Assembly: GCA_964036315.1 (NCBI GenBank) | Contig: OZ038517.1 | Location: 24,431,862 to 24,495,861, forward strand | Origin: Acanthosepion esculentum | Taxonomy: Eukaryota; Mollusca; Cephalopoda; Sepiida; Sepiidae | Reading direction: 5' to 3' | Length of the DNA: 64,000 bases | Shown here: piece by piece, positions 11,815 through 22,211 of the stretch | How the letters are laid out: the number at the start of each line of letters is the position of its first letter | How positions within the stretch are numbered: position 1 is the first letter of the stretch | Made by a program: the position numbers and the translations under genes | The notes under the pieces: generated by a model | Seen by the model: only the letters and a program-made list of their open reading frames with translations | What the model was told of the DNA's origin: nothing | Database searches by the model: none

Positions 11815-11962
11815 AGATGGTTGCCAGCTATACATTTATGAAACAATGATGTTGCCAACTATACGTTTTTGATATATCTAGTAAATACTGGATCTGGCAT
11901 TAAATAACCCATAGTTGTTGATATGCCATAAAACCCCAAACAACCAACCAACCAACCATTTT
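11815..11962 (+). mobile_element. SINE-like family B, 3' part only
   Basis: Two 'gttgccaRctata..ttt' subrepeats, then 'ggatctggcattaaataacc', 'gttgatatgccataaaaccc' and a CAAC-rich end. This equals the 3' end of the full element at 13881-14230 and is 5'-truncated, as expected for target-primed reverse transcription. Confidence 0.8.
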
Positions 11963-12689
11963 AGATGTTGCTGCTGTTGAATATCCTCAAGTGATGTGGT
12001 TTCTGTTATTTGATAAGTTATTTGTTTGTGATTGTGTAGCACCAGTCTATGAGGTTCGGTGCAGTATAGTCTTCACTGAGGTCTGCACTCTTCACTAATT
12101 CAAAGCCATTTTTGTTTATTGATCTTAGAAAGTGTTTGTGTATAGTGGACAGTTGAAATATTTATGAACTACTTTGACACCACATGTGGCATCCGTATGA
12201 AAGTCTTGATCTGTCAAAGTTGTTTAAGAGTATGACTCTAGTATATAGGTTAATGTTTTGGTTTTGTAGCCAGTTGCAACAATATTTGAAACTACCCCTT
12301 GCGCTATTTATTCTGTTTCTCTATATACTGAATTTGTTGCAACTGATCTATACACTAAGGTATTTGAAGTGTTTAGTATTTACTAATTCCACATTTTAGT
12401 GAATTGTGTGAACCAACATTTAACCAGCCTTGAAAAATGTGAGTCATGAAAAAAAAAAATCACTGTTCAATCTGAAAAAAAAAAGTTTTCCAAAAACCGA
12501 ATAAAGCCTCTCAAGGTGTTTTTCTTCAGGTGATTGATCGTAGTTAATTCTGTGAACAGACACCCAGGCAGCTTGAACATTGTGTGAGACACCCAATAAA
12601 AAATTGTGTTCAACTTGAAAAAGAAAAGTTTTCAAATTAACAGATGAAGCATCTCAAAGTGCATTACTTGTGATTAGTCACATTTTTAG

Positions 12690-13090
12690 AATGTCCATCT
12701 TCTTTTATGTGCCATGTCCCTTCAGGACATTGGTGATTATTACCCGCCATATTTTCATGACCTTTGTAGCTCTTAATAAGTTTCGCCATTTTGTTATTTC
12801 TCCCAAACCCTGTTCTACAATCCATTTATTCAAGCACATGAACTATCTTACGTGCTGAAGGTGATCATAGCCCTCCACATCTTCCTACCCCTTGTAGCTC
12901 TTAATAAGTTTGCCATTTTGTTATTTCTCCCAAACTCTGTTCTACAATCCATTTATTCAAGCACATGAACTATGTTACGTGCTGAAGGTGATCATAGCCC
13001 TCCACATCTTCCTACTCCTTGTAGCTCTTAATAAGTTTGCCATTTTGTTATTTTTCCAAAATCTGTTCTACCATCCATTTACTCATTCTC
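12690..13090 (-). pseudogene. LINE beta 3' end with internal tandem triplication
   Basis: On the plus strand 'cccttcaggacattggtgat' is the reverse complement of the LINE beta 3' terminus, and 'aataagtttgccattttgtt' with 'tttctcccaaactctgttct' lies just upstream on the coding strand. A unit of 127-128 bp beginning 'gtagctcttaataagttt' starts at 12766, 12894 and 13021, so the fragment holds two full copies and one partial copy. Confidence 0.7.
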
Positions 13091-13512
13091 ATCATATACA
13101 TTTTGTGCTGTTTTCCTCTGTCCCTTTTTCCCCATTATCTGTCCTTTGAGTATCAGGTTTTTCAAGCCCTCTGTTCTCATTGCGTGCTCCAGAAATTTAA
13201 ACTGCCTTTTAAACTGATGTTAAGTATAAATTTGCTTTTCGTTTCCATTTTCTCAAAAACTTTGTCGTTGCTGACTCATATGTTCAGTCGATGGTAAAAT
13301 ATCAACACTAAACAGATTGGCATGAAATAAAAAAACAATTAAAAAAATTCATAAGACTTGAATCAAAATTAACATGGTTTTGAGAATACATTATTTCATA
13401 TCTAGTGATCAAAATAACAAAGATGAAGATATCAGTCTGAGTATTTCAGATTTCATCTTGAAACTTAAACCAGTATCAAGAAGGCTGGAAAATGCCCTAA
13501 CTTTCTTGTATC

Positions 13513-13720
13513 TCCTCATAAAGTGCACTTCTTACCTTCTTCTCTTATGATCATGCAACAACTTCATTCTCTAACCCTCTACCTTGAGTGGCTCTTAATC
13601 TTTTTGAGTTTCGAGTTGACTGTTATCTTTCCTACACAACCTCATAAACTGTACTTCTTACAACCTCCTCTTATGCTCATGCAACAACAACATTCAGTAA
13701 CCCACTACATTGGGCTTTGT
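13513..13720. repeat. Imperfect tandem duplication, about 127 bp
   Basis: 'ctcataaagtgcacttctta' near 13515 returns as 'ctcataaactgtacttctta' at 13641, and 'tcatgcaacaac' follows each. No family recognised. Confidence 0.6.
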
Positions 13721-13880
13721 ATTGTGTGTAGCCATTGGCCATGGTTCAGTGTAATTGACAAAATTCTCAACAAGCAGAATTGATAAAGTTCTGAATAAAC
13801 AGTAAGAAAAGGAAGAAAAAGAATGAGGCGCAATAATACTAAAGAAACAATATATGTGCAAGTCAAAACAACAGTAATAA

Positions 13881-14230
13881 CGTCCTGGGTACGACATTAA
13901 ACTGCATCCAACAGCAAGGCCTCTGATCAGGAGGTTTTGAGGAAGCATGGAACCACCTCTTAATTGTTGATGTTCCCAGGTCCACCCTGACCCGGGGTGG
14001 TAGCACCTGTTGGGGTCCCGGCTATGGGAAAATAGTAAACTTCCAGGTCTTTTCCAGCACATTGAAACAATGATGTTGCCAACTATACGTTTTTGAAACA
14101 ATGATGTTGCCAGTTTTTGAAACAATGATGTTGCCAGCTATACGTTTTTGATATATTTAGTAAATATTGGATCTGGCATTAAATAACCCATAGTGGTTGA
14201 TATGCCATAAAACCCCAAACAACCAAACCA
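13881..14230 (+). mobile_element. Full-length SINE-like element, family B
   Basis: This 350-bp element is flanked by a perfect 14-bp direct repeat (aacaacagtaataa at 13867-13880 and 14231-14244), which fixes both ends. It starts 'cgtcctgggtacgac', has a GC-richer middle ('tccaccctgacccggggtgg'), then a 3' zone of tandem 'gttgccaRctatacgttttt' subrepeats (about 3 copies), and ends 'ttaaataacccatagtgg..gatatgccataaaa..cccaaac'. I see no clear tRNA or 5S promoter boxes and no open frame, so it is a non-autonomous retroelement whose promoter type is unresolved. Other copies: 1590, 11815, 37449 (minus), 56771. Confidence 0.85.
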
Positions 14231-14459
14231 AACAACAGTAATAAGCCAAAAAGTTCACAAAGTAAAAACTGTTCACTTGCAAAAGTGATACAGTTAATTG
14301 GTTATAGCATTCTGACTTCAAAACCAGAAAGAGCGGAAATATAGGGGAAGGCCGAGAATTGTCCATTTTTTTTGGTTAGGAAGAAATTCTGACATGCATC
14401 TGTAGGATTAGTCTCTAAATTTGGGAAAGGGATGTTCTTAGTAGTCATTTTTGTCGATT

Positions 14460-14580
14460 GTGTGAAAAATTGGGTGAATCCTGTTAGGTGAAATCCTATG
14501 GATTGAGTGAAATATTGTCTGAGGTGAAATCCTGTGGATCAAGGGAAAAATTGGGTGAATCCTATAGACTAGTTGAAAAA
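14460..14580. repeat. Degenerate tandem repeat around 'gtgaaatcctgtgga'
   Basis: Phrases 'gggtgaatcctgttagg', 'gtgaaatcctatggattgag', 'gtgaaatcctgtggatcaag' and 'gggtgaatcctatagac' follow one another with irregular spacing. Confidence 0.6.
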
Positions 14581-15235
14581 TGAATTTTTAAAAGACAATA
14601 TGGTGACCTAATTAACAAAAATAAGGTTTCTGTCTGGATTTGTGTGATGAGGAGTTAACATGCTTTACAGTTGGATTAATGTCCTCTTTGTTGCCACAAT
14701 TACAATATTGTGGCTTCTAGCAGTCTTTAGGTCTCTGCCAATCCAGATCACCTTTAGGGAATTTCAAACTTCTTATTTATCCATAGACAGTAGAACAAGA
14801 ACAATAATTTAACATTTAATTCCCATCAAACCCGTAAAAGCACTTCTGTGTGAATTTCTGGGATTAAGTCATCTGAAAGAGATACTGGCTGTTCGGTCAG
14901 TGAATGCCAAATGTTTCCTTGTAGGGAAATTGTTAATATTACCATTGCCATTAGTTCATGAATTTAGTAGCATAGTAATTGTGGGTGTTAATCCTCAATG
15001 AATCAATTGTATCTGCAATAAAATAATCTTTTTGTTAGTCTGCATATTGACAACTGAACACATGAACCATTTTCAATATGGCTGCCAGCATTTTATAGAA
15101 GCCACCACTTGGTGGCACTAAACAACAACCAAAAGGCAAGGGCACTAATTACAACATTAACACTTTTTCCATTTCTTCAGAGGCACACAGAGTACATAAT
15201 AACACAGGCAACAAAGAAATTTTATAAGACCTAAG

Positions 15236-16012
15236 TCAAATATTCTTTGGGTACATATGTCCAAGAATCTTGGATAAGGGAACACCTCACTTGGTAACTG
15301 AGTCAGCTATTTGGTGACTTGTGAGCACCTATTTAATGTCAGACAATTCTTTATTGATCAACATTTCATGCAAGATAGCCATCTCTATTCTGAGCCTTTT
15401 ATCCAGAATCTAAGTGCTTGAATGGGCTGTTTTGCAAATACCTGAATTATCTGCTTTGCATACTATAGGGATGTTATTTACAACATCCTCAAAACCCAAC
15501 AATTCAAGAAGGTATTTCCTGTAGTATATACGTGTATCAGTCATGTCAACCATTGCGAGTGTCTCAGCAGCTTGTGTGTTATTCATAGCTCTTTTTATGT
15601 CTTGATTGCCGGTAAATAGGCATGTAGTTGCTGATACTACCAACAAGAAATATTATATACTCTCCTTGGGAACCGCCATCACTTAGATTAGCAAAGGAAG
15701 CAACCATTTTTAACTGTCTGAAATTTAAAATTTCCATTGTTTCTCCAGCTCTGTATTTCTTTCTCCTTGATTTTCTCTACATTTTGGCCACAGAGGACAA
15801 CAGTGCAGATTGTCCATCTAAACAACCATCTTGCTTTTTCCTCCATTCTGAAACACCATTTTCAAGATCTAGTCAGAAAGGTTCATTCCTTTTGTAGAAT
15901 ACTTGATCTCCATTTCTTAAATCTTTTATATTAGTATCTCAGATATTACTCCTTACTCCTGTTCTTGTTCTTTCATTAGATTCAAGCTTTACAAATTCCT
16001 GCCTAGCTACTG
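15236..16012 (-). pseudogene. Copia-type retrotransposon: integrase tail joined to RNase H
   Basis: Read on the minus strand from about 15990: RTGVRSN...LRNGDQVFYKRNE, the C-terminal tail of a Copia integrase. About 150 bases later comes ASFANLSDGGSQGEY, the start of Copia RNase H, then AAETLAMVDMTDTRIYYRKY (15560-15500), NIPIVCKADN, ILDKRLRIEMAILHEMLIN and finally HQIADSVTK.GVPLSKILGH at about 15330-15250. The whole reverse transcriptase, normally hundreds of residues between integrase and RNase H, is missing. There are in-frame stops (for example before ILDKRL and after SDIK) and at least one frameshift. No long terminal repeats are evident. Inactive. The domain order identifies Ty1/Copia rather than Gypsy. 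Confidence 0.75.
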
Positions 16013-16119
16013 TCACCGGATCTAACTAACGCTTTTATCGACTGTGCCATGTGTCCTCAAGGTCTGAGTTCAATACCTGGTTATGGTGGTGGAGAACATG
16101 GAGAGGGGAATTAACAGGA

Positions 16120-16300
16120 GATAACTGATAACTGACATCCATTAGACATGGCACGTGGAACTAGAACAGTCTACCCCAGTGAGCGAAATAAAGGGTTCAG
16201 TTTGACATTCCAACCACTTGAGGAAGGCCGGAGCATACAACGGCCGAAATGTTATGATAAATATGGCAACAAAGATGAGGACAATAGTATGAATAATTTA
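16120..16300 (+). mobile_element. Penelope-type terminal box, copy 2 (single arm)
   Basis: 'tggaactagaacagtctacc', 'gaaataaagggttcag' and 'gaggaaggccggagcatac' with 'cggccgaaatg' match the 50348-50519 copy at high identity. The left inverted arm present there is absent here; instead unrelated sequence precedes 'caggagataactg'. Confidence 0.7.
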
Positions 16301-16367
16301 AATAGTGTACAATTCATCTTATTAATAATTTCAATACAGGTTTTAATTTTGTCTGGAATTAATTAAC

Positions 16368-16580
16368 TTTCAGCACTTTGCATAATTAATATTACTTCCA
16401 TTTCCACTGTATTCTTTTTCAAGGCCTCTCAAATGCAGTATCCTTATTAATTTCACAAAGTTGCTTTCTGTTGCCATAGCAGGATATGACAACACAACTT
16501 CAAAATTCAAGGATCAGAGTCACCTTCAGTGGCAGGATAAACTTTTGTACAGCAAATAAAGTAACATAGTGATAAAAAAG
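16368..16580. repeat. Dispersed repeat D2, copy 2
   Basis: Same order of phrases as at 5717: 'attaatattacttccatttcc', 'tgttgccatagcaggatatg', 'cagtggcaggataaactttt'. It forms a direct repeat with 17012-17235. Confidence 0.75.
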
Positions 16581-16741
16581 TCAAGGAAAAACTGTAAAAA
16601 AACTGTAAAATTAAATTCACAAAAACATTAAAATATTTTCTGAGATGTACAAAATTGAGTTATTTTCAATGTTTTCCCTGTTAGAAACTTCTTATCTAAG
16701 TAGCAAGAATTTGAACAAGAAAAATAATTCTGGCTAACCAG

Positions 16742-16987
16742 CCAGTGGATTATGCAGTATCGTTAGCAAGAGTTTGTAGATTTTTTAATTTTAGTAGAGA
16801 AAGACTCACTGCGGATCAATTTGAAATCTTTTCTTTTCAAAAGAATGAAGAGAGTGATATAACTACAGATTCCCTGAGAATGGTAAAATCCACTGATAAT
16901 AGTAAATATCTCACTATGTCCAAAATAGCTTTCACCAGATATCCTAAGGCCATTTGTTGGACATGGTGGGGAGACAACTCACTTTCA
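16742..16987 (+). CDS. Candidate internal exon, 82 codons, function unknown
   Basis: After an AG at 16740-16741, 246 bases stay open in one frame (starts PVDYAVSLARVCRFFNFSRE, later ADQFEIFSFQKNEESD, TRYPKAICWTWWGDNSLS) and stop at a good splice donor, TCA|GTAAGA. The length is an exact multiple of three. Residue use looks protein-like rather than low-complexity. Against it: the upstream acceptor has a weak pyrimidine tract, the open frame starts only at 16715, and the segment lies between two direct D2 repeats, so it could be part of an unknown mobile element. I do not recognise a domain. Confidence 0.3.
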
Positions 16988-17011
16988 GTAAGAAATATAT
17001 ATGAATTCACC

Positions 17012-17235
17012 TTAAGCATTCTGCATTATTAATATTACTTCTCTTTCCACCGCATTCTTTATCACTGCTTCCCAATTGCAGTAAACTTATTGTGAATTTA
17101 ACTCAGTTGTTTTCTGTTGCCATAGCAGGATATGGAAAGACATCAATGAAATTCATACACACTATTGTTCAGTCATTGTCAGTGACAGAATAAACTTTTG
17201 CACAGCAAATGAAGTCATATACAGAGTGATAAAGG
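17012..17235. repeat. Dispersed repeat D2, copy 3
   Basis: 'tctgcattattaatattact', 'tgttgccatagcaggatatg' and 'cagtgacagaataaactttt' in the same order and direction as copies 1 and 2. Confidence 0.75.
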
Positions 17236-17992
17236 TTAACACTCTATCTAATTTGTTCATGTTGCTATATCTTAATTTTATACAGGTTTTTGAAGTTTTT
17301 CTTCATAATCACCACAGACCAACTCAAAGAGAATTTATCATTGTAAAGAAACTGAGGTTTGAGTACATTGTGATCTTCTTTTTCAGGTCGGGGATAATAG
17401 TGTTTATTTTCAGCTGTTATGATGAGAGGAAAGCTATCCATTGGTTTCTTTCCTGGCAGAGGAAAATAGAAAACTTTGCTCTTGGGCAGAAAGACAATTT
17501 TCCATGTTCAAAACAAACCTCTTATAAAACATGGTATAGTAATGTGAGCCAATGCTGTTTCCGTTAGAACTGCATTGTTCAATTGGAATCTCATGTAAAT
17601 TTGTCTCCAAATAGATACGGCCTGATTCCTCTGCAATATGGCCAAGTGGAAATTAGTTTGGCAATGTTACCAAGAACATCTTGAGGTGTTGTGTATGCAG
17701 ATCCTTATCGTCTATTAAGAAATAGTTTGTGTCAACATGTTGTGTACATCTTTCTTTTGCTTACACATAGGAATATATTATTGATATCAAATGAGTTTTT
17801 ATCTGCATTGGAAATTGTTTCCCATTCATTTCTAATCTGATCCTTTTATTCTTTCTTGTCAGATTTCTTTCACTCTTTTAACTGTTTTACTATCTTGTTT
17901 TGATTTCTTTCTTGAACCCCTTTACTTAGTCTTTTAGCTATTTTCTTCTCCCCTCCTGATATTTTCCCTCATTTACTCTTCTTGCTATGTTT

Positions 17993-18724
17993 TTCCTCTC
18001 TGCTCCTCTCCGTGTGTTTTTTCCTCCTCCGCTCCTCCCCGTGTGTTTTTTCCTCCTCCGCTCCTCCCCGTGTGTTTTTTCCTCCTCCGCTCCTCCCCGT
18101 GCGTGTTTCCTCCTCCGCTCCTCCCCGTGTGTTTTTTCCTCCTCCGCTCCTCCCCGTGCGTGTTTCCTCCTCCGCTCCTCCCCGTGCGTGTTTCCTCCTC
18201 CGCTCCTCCCCGTGCGTGTTTCCTCCTCCGCTCCTCCCCGTGCGTGTTTCCTCCTCCGCTCCTCCCCGTGCGTGTTTCCTCCTCCGCTCCTCCCCGTGCG
18301 TGTTTCCTCCTCCGCTCCTCCCCGTGCGTGTTTCCTCCTCCGCTCCTCCCCGTGCGTGTTTCCTCCTCCGCTCCTCCCCGTGCGTGTTTCCTCCTCCGCT
18401 CCTCCCCGTGCGTGTTTCCTCCTCCGCTCCTCCCCGTGCGTGTTTCCTCCTCCGCTCCTCCCCGTGCGTGTTTCCTCCTCCGCTCCTCCCCGTGCGTGTT
18501 TCCTCCTCCGCTCCTCCCCGTGCGTGTTTCCTCCTCCGCTCCTCCCCGTGCGTGTTTCCTCCTCCGCTCCTCCCCGTGCGTGTTTCCTCCTCCGCTCCTC
18601 CCCGTGCGTGTTTCCTCCTCCGCTCCTCCCCGTGTGTTTTTTCCTCCTCCGCTCCTCCCCGTGCGTGTTTCCTCCTCCGCTCCTCCCCGTGCGTGTTTCC
18701 TCCTCCGCTCCTCTCGCTATGTTT
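17993..18724. repeat. 28-bp GC-rich minisatellite, about 26 units
   Basis: The unit runs 'cctcctccgctcctccccgt' + 'gcgtgttt' (28 bp), with a 29-bp variant ending 'gtgtgtttttt' near both edges. Because 28 is not a multiple of three, the array reads through three frames per strand; it has no stop codon in several of them, giving repetitive open frames of 234-288 codons on both strands. These are not genes. Composition is far richer in GC than the rest of the window. Confidence 0.97.
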
Positions 18725-18731
18725 TTTCTTC

Positions 18732-18976
18732 TTTTGCAAGGCAATAAAGTCACTAAAATGTAGGAGTTACTGAGTGTTAGAGAAAATACAAAAAAAAAAT
18801 CCATTATTACAGGGGGATATCAATAAAAGAACTGGAATTAAGAAGACAATCATTGACATTTCATTTAAATCAGTTGACTGGAAAGCAAGTAGCTGGAAGA
18901 AAGTTCCACAAGCAAGAAGTGCAAAAGAAAAATCTATTAGTATAGTACATATGGTTAAATCTAGCCATTTCAACTA
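18732..18976 (-). pseudogene. LINE alpha 3' end
   Basis: The reverse strand reads FFFCTSCLWNFLPATCFPVN, the C-terminal signature of this LINE, followed by its tail ending 'tttattgccttgc' (18736-18748). It directly abuts the minisatellite on one side and a 75-bp hairpin on the other. Confidence 0.7.
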
Positions 18977-19051
18977 CAGGGTGATGCAGAGATGACGGAT
19001 GTTTTTGATATGGCTATTATTATCAAAATTTCCATCTTCTGCCTCACCCTG
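18977..19051. mobile_element. 75-bp hairpin MITE
   Basis: Ends 'cagggtgatgcagaga' and 'tcttctgcctcaccctg' are inverted copies, and pairing continues almost to the centre ('tttttgata' / 'tatcaaaat'). CAGGGTG ends recall mariner-type elements, but no transposase is present. Confidence 0.65.
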
Positions 19052-19059
19052 TTTAAAAT

Positions 19060-20040
19060 GATGAGATCTTGCTGTCAATCTAGTACTATGCTTAAATTCA
19101 TAAAGCCTAGGTACCATAGTGTAAGTTCATCAGAACAATTACTATGAAAGTATTTATAGAAAATTAACAGGGAAGATACATTACAGCGCTGGGAATGTGA
19201 CTGAAGCCACAGTGCCAGTTCAGGAATTCTGCAAAACATGGAAATTCTGAAAATGAGCATAAAATTATTATTTCTTTTTTTCTTTGCTTTCTTTTTCTTA
19301 TTTTATTCACCTTCATCTTTATCTATAACTCATCAATGAAATTTAGCAAATTGTTTTGACATATTAATGTAAACATACAATGTGACTCATTCAACTGACA
19401 AACCAATAATCACTCCTTGTTGCATTTCAATTCTTGACCTCGTCAGTCTTCTCGAAAAGCTGGGAAAGGGTGCAATGCATGCTCACAGGGCAACACGATG
19501 AAACAAAAATTGAGAAATAAGAACGCATTTCCATATTATATGTAGGGTTTTTTTATTCTGGGCGTCATTTGCTCAGCATAGTGGATGGGTAGATAGGTGA
19601 TACTTGGGATAACCTACTATGTCAGCTCTTACCCCTACCAACTCCTGTCCTGATGTTGTAGCTGGCAACATGAAATTGAGGCCTCACAGCCACACGGTGG
19701 ACTTGTCTACCTCCAAACTAAGAGCAAACCAGAACTCTCTCAGACCTCAAGAATGATCATTAATATAGACCAGCACCTGGATATACCCTATTTCCGGTTT
19801 TGTTGCCACTCCCCTTCTCCACTCGTTTATTTCCCATTACCCTTTGGCTAAAGTAGATGCTGCTTAGAAAATTGAACTTCAAAAGGAACCATTTGCTGGT
19901 CTATCGAACACAAACACCTGAGATCAAGATAAAACCACCTCTTCCCTTACTGTGGGGGTGTTCGTAGTATCACATTCACCACATTGCCTATATTGCAATG
20001 TTGTAAATTGAGCTAATACTGTGTATTTTTTTAACAACTG
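19060..20040. other. No recognised feature
   Basis: A slightly GC-richer patch (19600-19930) has no open frame, tRNA fold or repeat that I can place. Confidence 0.4.
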
Positions 20041-20064
20041 TTTGCGAGTTCTATTCTTTGTCAG

Positions 20065-20320
20065 TTTGGGCAGATGTCCAAAGTGATGCTCAACAGGTTC
20101 CGGTCACATCAAAAAGAAATCTTCAGATTGATGTTTATCCAAGAGATTTGACGAAAGCACAATTGGAGTCATATCTTATGGTTCCAAATGAACATGATGT
20201 CTTGGAGATGAGGATTTCATTGAATTTTCACAGCCACAATAATCAGAATCTTTGGTCAAGAGTATTGCTTTGCCGTGTTGGTGGGGCTTGGGATATACCA
20301 GCTGCATACCCTCCTGAGAG
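20065..20320 (+). CDS. Candidate internal exon, about 85 codons, function unknown
   Basis: A pyrimidine-rich acceptor (ttctattctttgtcag) precedes an open stretch reading WADVQSDAQQVPVTSKRNLQ, then DVYPRDLTKAQLESYLMVPN and later RVGGAWDIPAAYPPE. It ends exactly at a strong donor, GAGAG|GTAAGA. The 256 bases imply phase 1 in and phase 2 out. Amino-acid use is protein-like and there is no sign of retrotransposon motifs. The first 182 bases, with the acceptor, are duplicated in reverse at 20902-21099 with three substitutions. I do not recognise the family; it could be an exon of a host gene or of an unfamiliar mobile element. Confidence 0.4.
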
Positions 20321-20824
20321 GTAAGACTTGGCCTGCTGATAACCATGATGCTAGCTGCAAATCGATTATGCTATATTCCTGCTGATATTGTTTCATTTAT
20401 CAAAGACTAAAGAGCAACTTTTAACAAAATTAAGTAGACAATCTAATTATATCTGGTGCAATGCAGTCTAAGAAAGATAGTTCTCCAAGACGGCATTGTT
20501 TATAAATATTATCTTGTGTGCTTAAAATAGATAAGAGTTACAATTTGCAAAGTATACTTGATTTGTGATTAAAGTGGAAAAGTTAACATCAACACGTTTT
20601 CTAATTGTGTTTATGAATTTTAAAAGAAGTTATCAATATGAAGTGCTAAAACTGATGAAGGACACAAGTGCTGAACAATATTGAGTCCTAGTCTTACAGT
20701 GCATTACTAAAGCACAGTAGACCCACAAGGTTTTGTAGACCTTAATTCATTATTAGAAATACCCATGAAGATTTGGATTTCCTATTTGAATTTTCTGATA
20801 AATTTTAATTCTTAAGCAGTGACA

Positions 20825-21099
20825 ATCAAATCCTCATCTCCAAGACATTACGTTCATTTGGAACCATAAGATATGACTCCAATTGTGCTTTCTTCAAATC
20901 TCTGATTATTGTGGCTGTGAAAATTCAATGAAATCCTCATCTCCAAGACATCACGTTCATTTGGAACCATAAGATATGACTCCAATTGTGCTTTCTTCAA
21001 ATCTCTTGGATAAACATCAATCTGAAGATTTCTTTTTGATGTGACCAGAACCTGTTGAGCATCACTTTGGACATCTGCCCAAACTGACAAAGAATAGAA
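20825..21099 (-). pseudogene. Inverted partial copy of the exon-like segment
   Basis: Minus strand 21099 to 20902 repeats 20049-20246 with 3 mismatches in 198 bases, including the acceptor. The donor end is missing. Beyond it, 20901-20825 repeats the 'gaagaaagcacaattggagt' part once more, so a 77-bp piece is tandemly duplicated. The three differences change P to L, T to K and H to R. Confidence 0.8.
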
Positions 21100-21959
21100 G
21101 TTTGGTGATGCCCAGGACCAGTTCCTTGTTTGCTCCTAAGATTCCAGTACGGATCACTTTGGCCCTACTTATGAAAACACAAATCCGCATTCACAACAGC
21201 TTTTGGGACTATAATCTGGATAGTTCGGACGGACACTTCTATCTGCTCTTATTGTGTATATATGGTCTGTTGTTTCAATACACTTTCAACCTACCTCTGT
21301 GTTTTTTTTACTGGCCCCTAACAGTCCACAACATACAACAAATTTAACAGACAATGTCAAAAACTAATATTTTATTTTACTCTTTGATGCCCCCTTGATA
21401 TGGATGCCAGGGACCATCGAACCTTCTGCCTGCTTCTTTTGCACATTACTGTTCTTGAGTTAATGATTGAAAAAAAAGGTCATGGCAAATTCTACAGCAT
21501 TGAAATATCTGTAGAAATTCCCTTATTGCATTATTAAATATTTGAGCTTAACAACTTCAAACAAAATATTGCAATAACAATCATAAATATGAATGCTGGT
21601 CATTATTTAAAGAAGCAAGGGGGTACAAATCAAAAGATAGTTTTATAGAATTTAAAGGGTTGCATGTTTGTGTATTTTTGGTATGTGTGTCACATATGAT
21701 AAACAATTCAGGGGAAACATAGAAAACATTTGAGGTTTCAACCACAGATCATTCTTCATAAGTAAGGATAGCAATGGCTAAAATGGTCGAGCTCAAGTAA
21801 GCCTTGCACTGAGTTGGAACGACCAAAGTGATTACTTTATGAGTGGGACTGCAAGGTATATCTGAACTCTGTCAGTGGAAAGAGAGAGAAAGAGTCAGTG
21901 AACTGAGGGGAAACTAATGTTTGGGAAGATTTTTTAACAGATTACAGAAAGTGTAACAC

Positions 21960-22211
21960 AGAAACCTGAAGTCACATTGAAATAGTGAGAGATGCCTTTC
22001 AAAAGCTAAAAGCAGTAAGAAAGATATAAATGATTGCAGAACTGCCATGTTGTATCAATCCTTCCAGATGGCAGTGAATACTGGACAATTGCTTCACAGA
22101 TGAAGAGGAAAGCTACTGATATGATTCTACAGAAGTATTCTGAGAATACTATGGAAGGAACATGTGAGCAACAAAGAAGTTTTATGGAAAGCAGAAACAA
22201 AAAGGTCACTT
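21960..22211 (+). pseudogene. LINE beta fragment, left part
   Basis: 'gagatgcctttcaaaagcta', 'tggcagtgaatactggacaa' (SEYWTI), 'agaagtattctgagaatact' and 'gaaacaaaaaggtcacttac' follow LINE beta in order. The element is interrupted at 22212 and resumes at 22865. Confidence 0.75.

Noticed and set aside
17226..17567. 113-codon frame as an exon
   Set aside because: A pyrimidine-rich AG precedes part of it, but the interior is F/I-rich, no domain is seen, and it starts inside repeat D2.
17938..18804. Five overlapping open frames of 234-288 codons
   Set aside because: They are translations of a 28-bp minisatellite, open on both strands for compositional reasons.
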